Shown one piece after another: positions 7,391 through 14,528 of a stretch of DNA of 23,043 nucleotides. Every line of letters starts with the position of its first letter. Within the stretch, counting starts at the first letter, position 1. Under the pieces are notes generated by a model. The model was given only the letters and a program-made list of their open reading frames with translations. It made no database searches and was not told where the DNA came from. Where the stretch lies: contig JAZOUB010000036.1 in assembly GCA_045657945.1 (NCBI GenBank), positions 1 to 23,043 of the forward strand. Reading direction: 5' to 3'. Origin of the DNA: HGM04593 sp045657945. Its GTDB lineage: Bacteria > Bacteroidota > Bacteroidia > Bacteroidales > Bacteroidaceae. Position numbers and translations under genes: made by a program.

Positions 7391-8494
7391 TTATCTTGGC
7401 GCCCTATTATAAAGGACTATTGCTATTATTGAATAAATTATGTTTGGCATCCATGCAGCAAGTGCCACAGGCATCTGTTCGGCAAAAGCCGCTGAAATAC
7501 TCTGGAATAATATGTATGAGAAACTTAGAGCAAGTCCAATTCCTAATGACAATCCCATTCCTCCCTTGACCTTCCTTGATGACAGCGATGCTCCAATGAT
7601 AGTGAGAATAAATGCGGCGAATGACATTGCAACACGTTTGTGGTATTCAATCTCAAAACTCTGGATATTTGCTATACCCCTTTCCTTTTGCTTGTCAATG
7701 TAGTTTCGAAGTTCGGGGGTTGTCATTGTTTCCTGCTCGCCTTCGGATATGAGAAAATCGCTTGGCGTTACATTCAGCACGGTGTCAAGTGGCTCTTTCT
7801 TGCTTTCTCTTATGATTTCCCTGTCCTGTGTGAATTCGCGTATCTTCCAATGGCGCGCTGTCCATACACCCGGTCTGTCGGGGTTGTACGTGATGGTTCT
7901 TGCTTCCATGTGTGAAACCAGCTCCTTCTCCTCGAACTTGTCAAGCATGAATCTCCATCCGGTATTGTTTCTTGACTCATAACGTTCAATGAAAGCAATG
8001 GTGTTGTCGCTGACCTTGAACTGTATGTCGCTTGCAGCCTCTACTTTCTTCTTTTTGATATACTTCTGTTCAAATGCAAGCATCTTTGCATTTCCGTTAG
8101 GAATGACAAATGCTGTCATTATATATGTCATGAACGAAATGATTGCCGCTGCAATCATGTAAGGTTTCATCAAGCGCCTGAAACTGACACCGGCCGATAG
8201 CATTGCTATAATCTCGGAATTGTCGGCAAGTTTCGAGGTGAAGTATATGACCGATATGAACACAAACAGTGCACTGAATGTATTCGCATAATAAGGAGCC
8301 AGGTTCAGATAGTAATCGAAAATGATTTCATTCATCGGCGCATTGGAGCTGACGAATTTATCAATCTTCTCATTATAGTCAAAAATTATGATGACTACTA
8401 TGATTAGAAATAGCGAGAATATATATGTTCCCAGGAATTTCTTTATTATGTACTTGTCAAGCCGTTTCAGTTTAAATAAATTAAACAATTTCAT
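7391..8494 (-). CDS. lptG: LptF/LptG-family lipopolysaccharide export permease
   Basis: This 367-residue YjgP/YjgQ-family protein starts with the typical DKYIIKKFLGTYIFSLFL. It has three N-terminal membrane helices (about 20-40, 68-86 and 110-131), a ~150-residue periplasmic beta-jellyroll domain and three C-terminal helices (about 284-302, 312-333 and 341-362). In the Lpt machine, LptF and LptG are the membrane subunits that, with the LptB2 ATPase, extract lipopolysaccharide from the inner membrane and pass it to LptC/LptA. F and G are hard to tell apart by sequence alone, so the symbol is provisional. It follows tgt after a 49-bp gap and abuts the helicase gene. No obvious Shine-Dalgarno sequence precedes the ATG. 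Confidence 0.85.
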   Translation of the reverse strand: MKLFNLFKLKRLDKYIIKKFLGTYIFSLFLIIVVIIIFDYNEKIDKFVSSNAPMNEIIFDYYLNLAPYYANTFSALFVFISVIYFTSKLADNSEIIAMLSAGVSFRRLMKPYMIAAAIISFMTYIMTAFVIPNGNAKMLAFEQKYIKKKKVEAASDIQFKVSDNTIAFIERYESRNNTGWRFMLDKFEEKELVSHMEARTITYNPDRPGVWTARHWKIREFTQDREIIRESKKEPLDTVLNVTPSDFLISEGEQETMTTPELRNYIDKQKERGIANIQSFEIEYHKRVAMSFAAFILTIIGASLSSRKVKGGMGLSLGIGLALSFSYILFQSISAAFAEQMPVALAAWMPNIIYSIIAIVLYNRAPR

Positions 8495-8543
8495 GGCAAA
8501 TTGTTTTTGTCTTGTCTGTCCTCTTTATTCCTTTATCGCCGTT

Positions 8544-9674
8544 TTACAGTCGTCGTGTAACCTCCTCGAGCATGCTCTTCTTCCAACTTGAATAGTCATC
8601 CATCAATATATGTTTGCGTGCTTCCTGTGTAAGCCATACATAGAATGCAAGGTTGTGTATCGATGCTATCTCAAGTGCCAACAACTCCTGTGCTGCAAAA
8701 AGGTGACGCAGATAGGCCTTGCTGTACAGCGTGTCAACAAACGATGCGCCATCCTCTTCAATTGGCGAGTAATCATATTTCCATTTCTCGTTGCGCATGT
8801 TCATTATGCCGTGTTTTGTGAATAGCATTGCATTGCGGCCGTTACGTGTGGGCATAACGCAGTCGAACATGTCAACTCCGCGCTCGATAGCTTCGAGAAT
8901 ATTGGCAGGTGTGCCTACACCCATCAGGTAACGCGGTCTGTCTGTCGGGAGTATCTCGTTGACAACCTCAATCATTTCGTACATCTTTTCGGCAGGTTCG
9001 CCAACGGCAAGTCCGCCTATGGCATTGCCGGCAGCATCTTTTGATGCGATGAATTCGGCCGAACGACGACGCAAGTCCGGATATACGCATCCCTGTACAA
9101 TTGGGAAGAGCTGCTGCTCGTAACCATACATCGGCTCGGTCTCTTTCAAGCGACCAATGCAACGGTCGAGCCAGCGGTGTGTCCTCTCCATTGACTTCTT
9201 TGCGTAGTCATAGTCGGCAGTTCCCGGTGTACACTCGTCGAATGCCATTATTATGTCGGCACCGATGCTGCGCTCAATGTCCATGACTCTCTCGGGTGAG
9301 AAGAAATGCTTTGAGCCATCTATGTGTGAACGGAATTCAACGCCTTCTTCGCTCATCTTGCGTATGTCCTTTAGCGAAAATACCTGAAAACCACCGCTGT
9401 CGGTGAGTATGGGTCGATCCCACATGTTGAACTTGTGAAGGCCACCGGCCTGCTCAAGCACACTGAGTCCGGGACGCAGGTACAGATGATAGGTGTTGCC
9501 CAAAATTATCTGTGCCTTGATGTCGTTTTTCAAGTGCGGTATCTGCACGCCCTTGACCGAGCCTACTGTTCCCACGGGCATAAAGATAGGGGTCAATATG
9601 TCGCCATGGTCTGTATGAAGAATTCCGGCTCTAGCCCGGCTTCCGCTATCGGTATGTAATAAATCAAATTTCAC
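8544..9674 (-). CDS. tgt: Queuine/preQ1 tRNA-guanine transglycosylase, zinc-site variant
   Basis: This 376-residue TGT swaps guanine-34 for preQ1 in GUN-anticodon tRNAs (Asp, Asn, His, Tyr) on the way to queuosine. Key elements are present: TDSGGFQVFS with Asp92 (base recognition/catalysis), GGLAVGEP (220-227) and the nucleophile Asp271 in FDCVMPTRNGRN. Unusually, the usual zinc ligands Cys302, Cys304 and Cys307 (E. coli numbering) correspond to Gly309, Ser311 and Asp314 in EEDGASFVDTLYS. The fourth ligand, His340 (SIHNLAFY), remains at the exact expected spacing of 31 residues from the first position. The protein therefore probably does not hold structural zinc in the standard way. I believe related Bacteroidota proteins share this, which I could not check. 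It starts 4 bp after lon. Confidence 0.92.
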   Translation of the reverse strand: MKFDLLHTDSGSRARAGILHTDHGDILTPIFMPVGTVGSVKGVQIPHLKNDIKAQIILGNTYHLYLRPGLSVLEQAGGLHKFNMWDRPILTDSGGFQVFSLKDIRKMSEEGVEFRSHIDGSKHFFSPERVMDIERSIGADIIMAFDECTPGTADYDYAKKSMERTHRWLDRCIGRLKETEPMYGYEQQLFPIVQGCVYPDLRRRSAEFIASKDAAGNAIGGLAVGEPAEKMYEMIEVVNEILPTDRPRYLMGVGTPANILEAIERGVDMFDCVMPTRNGRNAMLFTKHGIMNMRNEKWKYDYSPIEEDGASFVDTLYSKAYLRHLFAAQELLALEIASIHNLAFYVWLTQEARKHILMDDYSSWKKSMLEEVTRRL

Positions 9675-9678
9675 TTTA

Positions 9679-12156
9679 TTATGCCATTAAGTTAACAGGG
9701 TTCTTTACTTTCTCTTCAAGCAATGCAATTTCAAGCACCTCCTTTATGTCATTGACATAATGGAATGTGAGTCCTTTGACGTATATCTCGGGGATTGACT
9801 CTACATTGCGTCTGTTCTCTTCACAGATGATAATTTCGGTTATTCCTGCGCGCTTTGCAGCCAAGATTTTCTCCTTGATGCCACCGACCGGTAACACCTT
9901 GCCACGCAATGTGGTTTCGCCGGTCATTGCAATACCCGGCTTGACACGGCGTTGTGTGAGTGCCGATGCCAAGGCTGTTGTCATTGTTATTCCTGCAGAC
10001 GGGCCATCCTTTGGGATAGCACCCTCGGGCACATGCAGGTGTATGTTCCATTTCTCGAATATCTCGTAAGGAATGTCAAGTTCTGCAGCGTGTGACTTTA
10101 TGTATTCAAGTGCCAGCATAGCCGACTCCTTCATGACATCGCCAAGGTTACCCGTGAGTGTCAATTTGTCGCCCTTGCCTTTGCTAAGGCTTGTCTCGAT
10201 GACAAGGATTTCGCCTCCCACGGCAGTCCATGCAAGTCCGGTTACAACGCCGGCATATTCGTTACCCTGGTACCTGTCGCGTGAAAACTCCTTCATTCCA
10301 AGCAACTCCTGCAAGTCGGCAGGTTTTATGCTTGTTGTCTTTATGCTGCCGGTGGTAGCCTTTTGGCACGCAAGACGGCGGCAGATCTTGCCAATCTTCT
10401 TTTCAAGTGTTCTGACCCCCGATTCACGTGTGTAGTCCTCGATGATGCGTTCTATCGCTTGCTTGCTGATGCTTATCTTCTCATCGCTGATGCCGTTGGC
10501 TTCCTTCTCTTTTGGTATCAGGTGACGTTTGGCAATCTCAATCTTTTCCTCGGTCAGGTATCCGCTCACCTCAATGAGTTCCATGCGGTCGAGTAGTGGT
10601 CCGGGGATGTTTGACAGGTTGTTGGCCGTGGCAATGAACATTACGTTCGACAGGTCATAATCAACATCGAGGAAGTTGTCGTGGAAAGAGTTGTTCTGTT
10701 CCGGGTCAAGCACCTCGAGCAGTGCCGATGACGGGTCTCCATGATTCGATGCGCCGCCGACCTTGTCAATTTCATCAAGAATGAACACCGGGTTGTCTGT
10801 TCCTGCCTTTACGAGATTTTTTAGAATTCGTCCCGGCATAGCACCCACGTATGTTTTGCGGTGTCCGCGAATCTCCGATTCGTCATGTATGCCGCCGAGT
10901 GACATGCGTACATACTTGCGCTTTAGTGCTGCTGCAATGGATTTGCCAAGCGATGTCTTTCCTACTCCCGGAGGGCCATAGAGACAGATGATTGGAGCCT
11001 TGAGATCTCCTCGCATCTTTATGACGGCAAGGTGCTCAAGGATTCTCTCCTTAACCTTCTCCAGGCCATAGTGGTCGCGGTCAAGCACTTTCTGTGCATT
11101 GTTTATGTCAAGGTTATCCTTTGAATATTCGCACCATGGCAGGCTGACAAAAAGTTGCAGATAGTTGAGTTGCACATGGTAGTCGGGTGTCTGAGGGTTG
11201 ATGCGCTCAAGCTTGCCAACCTCTTTTTCAAAAATCTCGGCAATCTCTTTGCTCCATTTTTTCTCCTCGGCTTTTTTACGTAACACGTTCGCATCCTGAT
11301 CCTGCGGGTTGCCACCAAGCTCTTCCTGGATTGTCTTCAACTGCTGCTGCAGGTAGTACTCTTTCTGCTGCTGGTCCAATTCCCTTTGTGTCTTTGCATG
11401 AATACGGTTCTGCAAATCTACCAACAGTTCCTCATGATTGAGAATGGACAACAAGTGGTATGCGCGTTCTTTAAGTGAAGGCTCCTCAAGCAGTGCAATC
11501 TTTTCGCTAAGTGGAGCCTTTATGTTTGCGCAAAGAAAATGAATCAGATTCGTTTCATTTTCCATGTTCTTGATGCTGAAATCAATCTCGTGGTTACCGC
11601 CGTTTCCCTTGGCTACCTTGGCAGCTGTCTTGCGACAGTTCTTTATCAGTAGTTCAAATTCCTTGTCTCTGACAGTAGGGGCGTCATATACGGATTCAAC
11701 TATTCCAGTGTGGTATGGTACCATGTTGGTCAACTCTACAAGCTTGATCTTTTGAAAACCCTGCAATATTGCAGTTGTTGAACCGTCGGGCATCTCAAAC
11801 ACCTTGACAATCTTTGCTACAGTGCCGTAAGGGTGCATCTCGTCTTTGATCGGCACCTCTATATTCGGGTCTGTCTGGCACATTACGCCAACAAAGCCAC
11901 GTGTGGCCTCTACTTCCTTTATGAGTTGCAGGGATGAATCACGGCCGACGGAAATGGGCAATACTGTGGTGGGGAACAGTATCATGTTCCTCAAAGGCAA
12001 TATAGGTATCTCATCGGGAATCTGCGCGTTGAGCAAATCGTCTTCGTTGTTACCTTTAAAATCGCTTATGAACGAAATTGTATTGTTGTCTATCTTCTCA
12101 TCAGGTAGTAAATCCTCCAAAATCGATAGGAGCTTTTCGTCTTTTTTCTTCACCAT
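9679..12156 (-). CDS. lon: ATP-dependent protease La (Lon)
   Basis: This is an 825-residue LonA protease. The N-terminal substrate-binding domain covers ~48-250 (IPILPLRNMILFPTTVLPI). A coiled-coil segment (~250-320) leads into the AAA+ module with Walker A GPPGVGKT (394-401) and Walker B VFILDEID (457-464). The C-terminal protease domain has catalytic Ser720 (PKDGPSAGI) and Lys763 (GGIKEKILAAKR), 43 residues apart as in E. coli Lon. It degrades misfolded and selected regulatory proteins in the cytosol. The N-terminus carries ~45 extra acidic/basic residues compared with E. coli Lon. It heads the lon-tgt-lptG-helicase run, with a promoter-like TTTC-N19-TATCTTCG upstream. No CIRCE element or other heat-shock operator was seen. 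Confidence 0.95.
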   Translation of the reverse strand: MVKKKDEKLLSILEDLLPDEKIDNNTISFISDFKGNNEDDLLNAQIPDEIPILPLRNMILFPTTVLPISVGRDSSLQLIKEVEATRGFVGVMCQTDPNIEVPIKDEMHPYGTVAKIVKVFEMPDGSTTAILQGFQKIKLVELTNMVPYHTGIVESVYDAPTVRDKEFELLIKNCRKTAAKVAKGNGGNHEIDFSIKNMENETNLIHFLCANIKAPLSEKIALLEEPSLKERAYHLLSILNHEELLVDLQNRIHAKTQRELDQQQKEYYLQQQLKTIQEELGGNPQDQDANVLRKKAEEKKWSKEIAEIFEKEVGKLERINPQTPDYHVQLNYLQLFVSLPWCEYSKDNLDINNAQKVLDRDHYGLEKVKERILEHLAVIKMRGDLKAPIICLYGPPGVGKTSLGKSIAAALKRKYVRMSLGGIHDESEIRGHRKTYVGAMPGRILKNLVKAGTDNPVFILDEIDKVGGASNHGDPSSALLEVLDPEQNNSFHDNFLDVDYDLSNVMFIATANNLSNIPGPLLDRMELIEVSGYLTEEKIEIAKRHLIPKEKEANGISDEKISISKQAIERIIEDYTRESGVRTLEKKIGKICRRLACQKATTGSIKTTSIKPADLQELLGMKEFSRDRYQGNEYAGVVTGLAWTAVGGEILVIETSLSKGKGDKLTLTGNLGDVMKESAMLALEYIKSHAAELDIPYEIFEKWNIHLHVPEGAIPKDGPSAGITMTTALASALTQRRVKPGIAMTGETTLRGKVLPVGGIKEKILAAKRAGITEIIICEENRRNVESIPEIYVKGLTFHYVNDIKEVLEIALLEEKVKNPVNLMA

Positions 12157-12214
12157 TTTGTTTCTTCTTTATTTGTTGTTGGGTAGAATTGTGCTCTGTT
12201 CCTTATAAATCACG

Positions 12215-12245
12215 CGAAGATAGCATAAAATGTTGAACGCGGAAA
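12215..12245 (-). promoter_or_regulatory. Probable promoter of the lon operon
   Basis: On the minus strand, TTTC (12245-12242), a 19-base spacer and TATCTTCG (12222-12215) form a Bacteroidota-type promoter with one mismatch in each box. Transcription would start near 12209, about 50 bases before the lon ATG. The spacing is the same as in the divergent lipid-kinase promoter. Confidence 0.55.
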
Positions 12246-12336
12246 ATATTTCTCTTATATAAATATATTTTTATTATAAAATAAACGCTTGCTCTGTCTG
12301 TGTGTATGAGGTGGTGTAAAAATGTGTGAAAAAAGC

Positions 12337-12367
12337 TTTCGGATTTCGTTGGTTTGGTGTAATTTCG
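12337..12367 (+). promoter_or_regulatory. Probable promoter of the lipid kinase gene
   Basis: TTTC (12337-12340), a 19-base spacer and TAATTTCG (12360-12367) lie 23 bases before the ATG at 12391, giving a very short leader. The remaining part of 12157-12390 is AT-rich and contains no gene. Confidence 0.5.
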
Positions 12368-12390
12368 CGAAGTGAATAAAGAGTTACAAG

Positions 12391-13386
12391 ATGTCTGATA
12401 GCAGTAAAAAAAAATCGATACAGTTTCTGGTAAACCCAAAGTCGGGCGTGAGCAGTAAAAAGAGAATACCACAGATGGTTGAACGGTATATCGACCGTGA
12501 TAAATACGACTTTGAGATTATTTATACCCAGTATGCAGGCCATGCTTACGAGCTTGCAAAGGATGCTGCAGAACGCGGTGTCAATGTGGTTGTTGCTGTT
12601 GGTGGCGACGGCACGGTAAACGAAGTCGGACGTGGGCTTGTGCACACAAATACTGCCATGGGTGTTATTCCTTGTGGCTCGGGCAATGGTTTTGCACGTC
12701 ATCTTGCAATTCCAATGAGCATAAAGAAATCCATCGAGTTTATCAATAAGGCTGAACCGATGGTTATTGATTATGGTAAATTAAACGGACAACCTTTCTT
12801 CTGTTCATGTGGCATGGGGTTCGATGCGCGTGTAAGTAATGATTTTGCAAAAAAGAGTAGTCGTGGTGTCTTTACCTATATCAAGACATCGCTTGTTGAT
12901 TGGGTTACGTATAAACCTGAGACATACGTTGTTGAGACTCCATACTTCAAGAAAGAGTTCAAGGCTTTTGTCGTGGCATGCGGCAATGCTTCTCAATATG
13001 GCAACAATGCATATATTGCCCCGTTTGCTTCAATGCGTGACGGGTTGTTCACAGTTTCAATATTGTCGCCGTTCAGTACCATTGAAATGCCTTTGATGGC
13101 AGCACATCTGTTCAGACATACGTTTGCCGAAAGTAGTCACATGACAACCATTGCAACACCTTGGTTGCGTATAACACGCACAGAGTCGGGGCCTGTCCAT
13201 TATGACGGAGAACCTTGTGAAATGGATGCTGAACTTCTTGTAGAGATGGTTCCAGACGGAATAAAGGTTCTCGCGCTTCCCGGGTGGGACGGCACTTGTG
13301 CACCTGTGCCTCTTTATCGCCAGTTCTATGAAATGTTTGCAGGTTCATTACCTTCGTTTCCTAAGGTGGTGAAGTCTAAGAAGTAA
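12391..13386 (+). CDS. Diacylglycerol/sphingosine kinase-family lipid kinase
   Basis: This 331-residue protein of the DagK_cat (YegS/BmrU/sphingosine kinase) superfamily has an N-terminal nucleotide-binding domain: VNPKSG (~14-19), the GGDGT loop (71-75) with VNEVGRGL behind it, and PCGSGNGFARHL (~94-105). A C-terminal beta-rich lipid-binding domain follows, ending in VHYDGEPCEMD and ILALPGW-like strands. It would phosphorylate a membrane lipid hydroxyl from the cytosolic face. Sequence does not decide the substrate: diacylglycerol recycling is the default, but Bacteroidales make sphingolipids and the GSGN form of the loop is the one I associate with sphingosine kinases. The ATG at 12391 is close behind a promoter. 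It is transcribed alone and converges on trmN6. Confidence 0.87.
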   Translation: MSDSSKKKSIQFLVNPKSGVSSKKRIPQMVERYIDRDKYDFEIIYTQYAGHAYELAKDAAERGVNVVVAVGGDGTVNEVGRGLVHTNTAMGVIPCGSGNGFARHLAIPMSIKKSIEFINKAEPMVIDYGKLNGQPFFCSCGMGFDARVSNDFAKKSSRGVFTYIKTSLVDWVTYKPETYVVETPYFKKEFKAFVVACGNASQYGNNAYIAPFASMRDGLFTVSILSPFSTIEMPLMAAHLFRHTFAESSHMTTIATPWLRITRTESGPVHYDGEPCEMDAELLVEMVPDGIKVLALPGWDGTCAPVPLYRQFYEMFAGSLPSFPKVVKSKK

Positions 13387-13419
13387 ATCACTTTTTGAGA
13401 AAAATATTTACTTTAAATA

Positions 13420-13444
13420 GTGTTGTGTGGGTAACTGACAACAC
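13420..13444. terminator. Weak hairpin between convergent genes
   Basis: GTGTTGT (13420-13426) and ACAACAC (13438-13444) form a perfect 7-bp stem with an 11-base loop, between the stops of the lipid kinase (+) and trmN6 (-). Alternative pairings with GTTGT at 13453-13457 and GTGTT at 13461-13465 exist. No good T-run follows directly on either strand, so this may be a weak or non-intrinsic terminator. Confidence 0.35.
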
Positions 13445-13463
13445 AGGTGGCTGTTGTCCGGTG

Positions 13464-14171
13464 TTAGAGCTTTAAATAGAAATCGCCAAGAATTATCTTC
13501 GCATCATTACTGTATTCTCCCGGTGATGTTTCCAGAATCAATGTGTTTTCCGTGGCCTTCGTGGTGTTGTTTGCACAAAACTCAACCAGTACTCTTTTGG
13601 GAGCTTTCTTTGGTGTAGTCTTGATGAAGGTTATGCGTGTAGGATGGAGGCCTTGCTCTAAGGCTGCCGCCTTCCACTCGTCGAGTATGTCGCATGGAAT
13701 TACAATAGAAATAGAGCCGCCATCAGCAAGCAATTCCGTGCTTTTTTTGAAAAACATCCTGCAGTCGAGCGTGTCGCTGTGCCGCGCCATGGTGCGTGCC
13801 TCGTTGTCACACTTCATACTGTTTACAAAGTAGGGTGGGTTGCTCACAATTGCATCGAATCTGCTGTCGGTTTCATACTCAAGGAAATCGCAGTTTGCAA
13901 TTTTAATGCGCTCGCTCCATGGCGAATTATCGGCATTCTTTCTTGCCTGCAATGCCGCCGTGCTGTCAATCTCGACACCTGTGATATGGGCATCGCTGCG
14001 CTGTGCAGCCATGATGGAGATGAGACCTGTGCCACAGCCAATGTCAAGAATCCTCCTGCTTCCTGTGCAGCAGAACCAGCCACCAAGCAGACAGCCATCC
14101 GTGCCGACCTTCATTGCGCAGTTCTCCTGCTCAATGGTAAAGCGTTTGAATTTGAAGTAATTATTCGACAT
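13464..14171 (-). CDS. trmN6: tRNA1(Val) (adenine-37-N6)-methyltransferase
   Basis: This is a 235-residue class I SAM-dependent methyltransferase (YfiC/TrmN6 family). It starts MSNNYFKFKRFTIEQ and has the family's MKVGTDGCLLG segment (20-30), the SAM loop ILDIGCGTGL (41-50), an acidic strand end VEID (~66-69) and the N6-adenine motif NPPY (111-114). The E. coli enzyme methylates A37 of tRNA1(Val). I chose the ATG at 14171: an in-frame GTG at 14213 would add 14 residues but lies inside the tRNA-Thr terminator hairpin, and the longer N-terminus is not family-like. With the tRNA gene and its terminator just upstream and no separate promoter visible, expression may depend on read-through. Confidence 0.85.
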   Translation of the reverse strand: MSNNYFKFKRFTIEQENCAMKVGTDGCLLGGWFCCTGSRRILDIGCGTGLISIMAAQRSDAHITGVEIDSTAALQARKNADNSPWSERIKIANCDFLEYETDSRFDAIVSNPPYFVNSMKCDNEARTMARHSDTLDCRMFFKKSTELLADGGSISIVIPCDILDEWKAAALEQGLHPTRITFIKTTPKKAPKRVLVEFCANNTTKATENTLILETSPGEYSNDAKIILGDFYLKL

Positions 14172-14190
14172 GCGGTGACTGTTTTTTACG

Positions 14191-14215
14191 AAAAAGAGTG
14201 TGCCTTTGCACACTC
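14191..14215 (-). terminator. Intrinsic terminator of the tRNA-Thr transcript
   Basis: GAGTGTGC (14196-14203) and GCACACTC (14208-14215) form a perfect 8-bp stem with a 4-base loop. On the minus strand it is followed directly by TTTTT (14195-14191). It lies 11 bases after the 3' end of the tRNA and 20 bases before the trmN6 start. Confidence 0.8.
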
Positions 14216-14226
14216 GTGATTTTGTG

Positions 14227-14299
14227 AGCCGAGTTGGGGACTCGAACCCCAGACCTACTCATTACGAATGAGTTGCTCTACCAACTGAGCTAATTCGGC
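14227..14299 (-). tRNA. tRNA-Thr (anticodon CGT)
   Basis: A full cloverleaf of 73 bases can be drawn: acceptor GCCGAAT/ACTCGGC, D-arm GCTC-AGTTGGTA-GAGC, anticodon stem ACTCA/TGAGT with loop TTCGTAA (anticodon CGT, reads ACG), variable AGGTC, and T-arm TGGGG-TTCGAGT-CCCCA with discriminator T. CCA is not encoded. The acceptor has one A6-C67 mismatch. Its 5' half is duplicated at 14359-14394. Confidence 0.93.
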
Positions 14300-14332
14300 A
14301 ATTGTTTTGTGTTGGCAAATTCTTTGCCTGCG

Positions 14333-14394
14333 CCCCAGACCTCCTTGTTAATCATTGGACGAATGAGTTGCTCTACCAACTGAGCTAATTCGGC
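14333..14394 (-). pseudogene. Broken second copy of tRNA-Thr(CGT)
   Basis: Bases 14359-14394 are identical over 36 positions to the 5' half of the intact tRNA-Thr, from G1 through the first two anticodon bases. Then 16 unrelated bases (14343-14358) replace 7, after which AGGTCTGGGG (14342-14333) matches the variable and T-stem region again before homology ends. The T-loop and 3' acceptor strand are missing, so it cannot be a working tRNA. It lies 12 bases from the TATCTTTG box that probably drives the intact tRNA, so it would form the 5' leader of that transcript. A small GGCAAA-TTC-TTTGCC hairpin (14314-14328) lies between the two copies. Confidence 0.8.
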
Positions 14395-14405
14395 GTTTGT
14401 TTCTG

Positions 14406-14438
14406 CAAAGATACGTACATTCAAACAAAATATTCAAA
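14406..14438 (-). promoter_or_regulatory. Promoter for tRNA-Thr transcript
   Basis: On the minus strand, TTTG (14438-14435), a 21-base spacer and a perfect TATCTTTG (14413-14406) lie just upstream of the broken tRNA copy. The spacer is two bases longer than the usual 19. Confidence 0.6.
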
Positions 14439-14468
14439 TAAACTTGCTATTATTTTCTTGTTTGTTTA

Positions 14469-14476
14469 TATCTTTG
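14469..14476 (+). promoter_or_regulatory. TATCTTTG promoter box for the M20 peptidase gene
   Basis: A perfect TAnnTTTG box lies 53 bases before the ATG at 14529. The best upstream partner is CTTG at 14443-14446 with a 22-base spacer, so the -33 element is weak. It is divergent from the tRNA-Thr promoter. Confidence 0.5.
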
Positions 14477-14528
14477 CCTTAGTGGGTTCATTTAAACTAC
14501 AGATACTAAACATTAACGGAATTTAATT

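Noticed and set aside
12157..12260. A heat-shock operator (CIRCE-type) upstream of lon
   Set aside because: No long inverted repeat of the required form is present; only a promoter-like TTTC-N19-TATCTTCG was found.
12274..12702. A minus-strand frame overlapping the lon/lipid-kinase spacer and the kinase 5' end
   Set aside because: It covers the divergent promoter region and the antisense of the kinase N-terminus, with no recognisable protein features.
14172..14213. A longer trmN6 starting at the in-frame GTG (14213)
   Set aside because: That codon is inside the tRNA-Thr terminator stem, and the added MCKGTLFFVKNSHR segment is not like the family N-terminus.
14333..14394. A second functional tRNA gene
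   Set aside because: The T-loop and 3' acceptor strand are missing and the anticodon stem cannot close with the replaced 16 bases.
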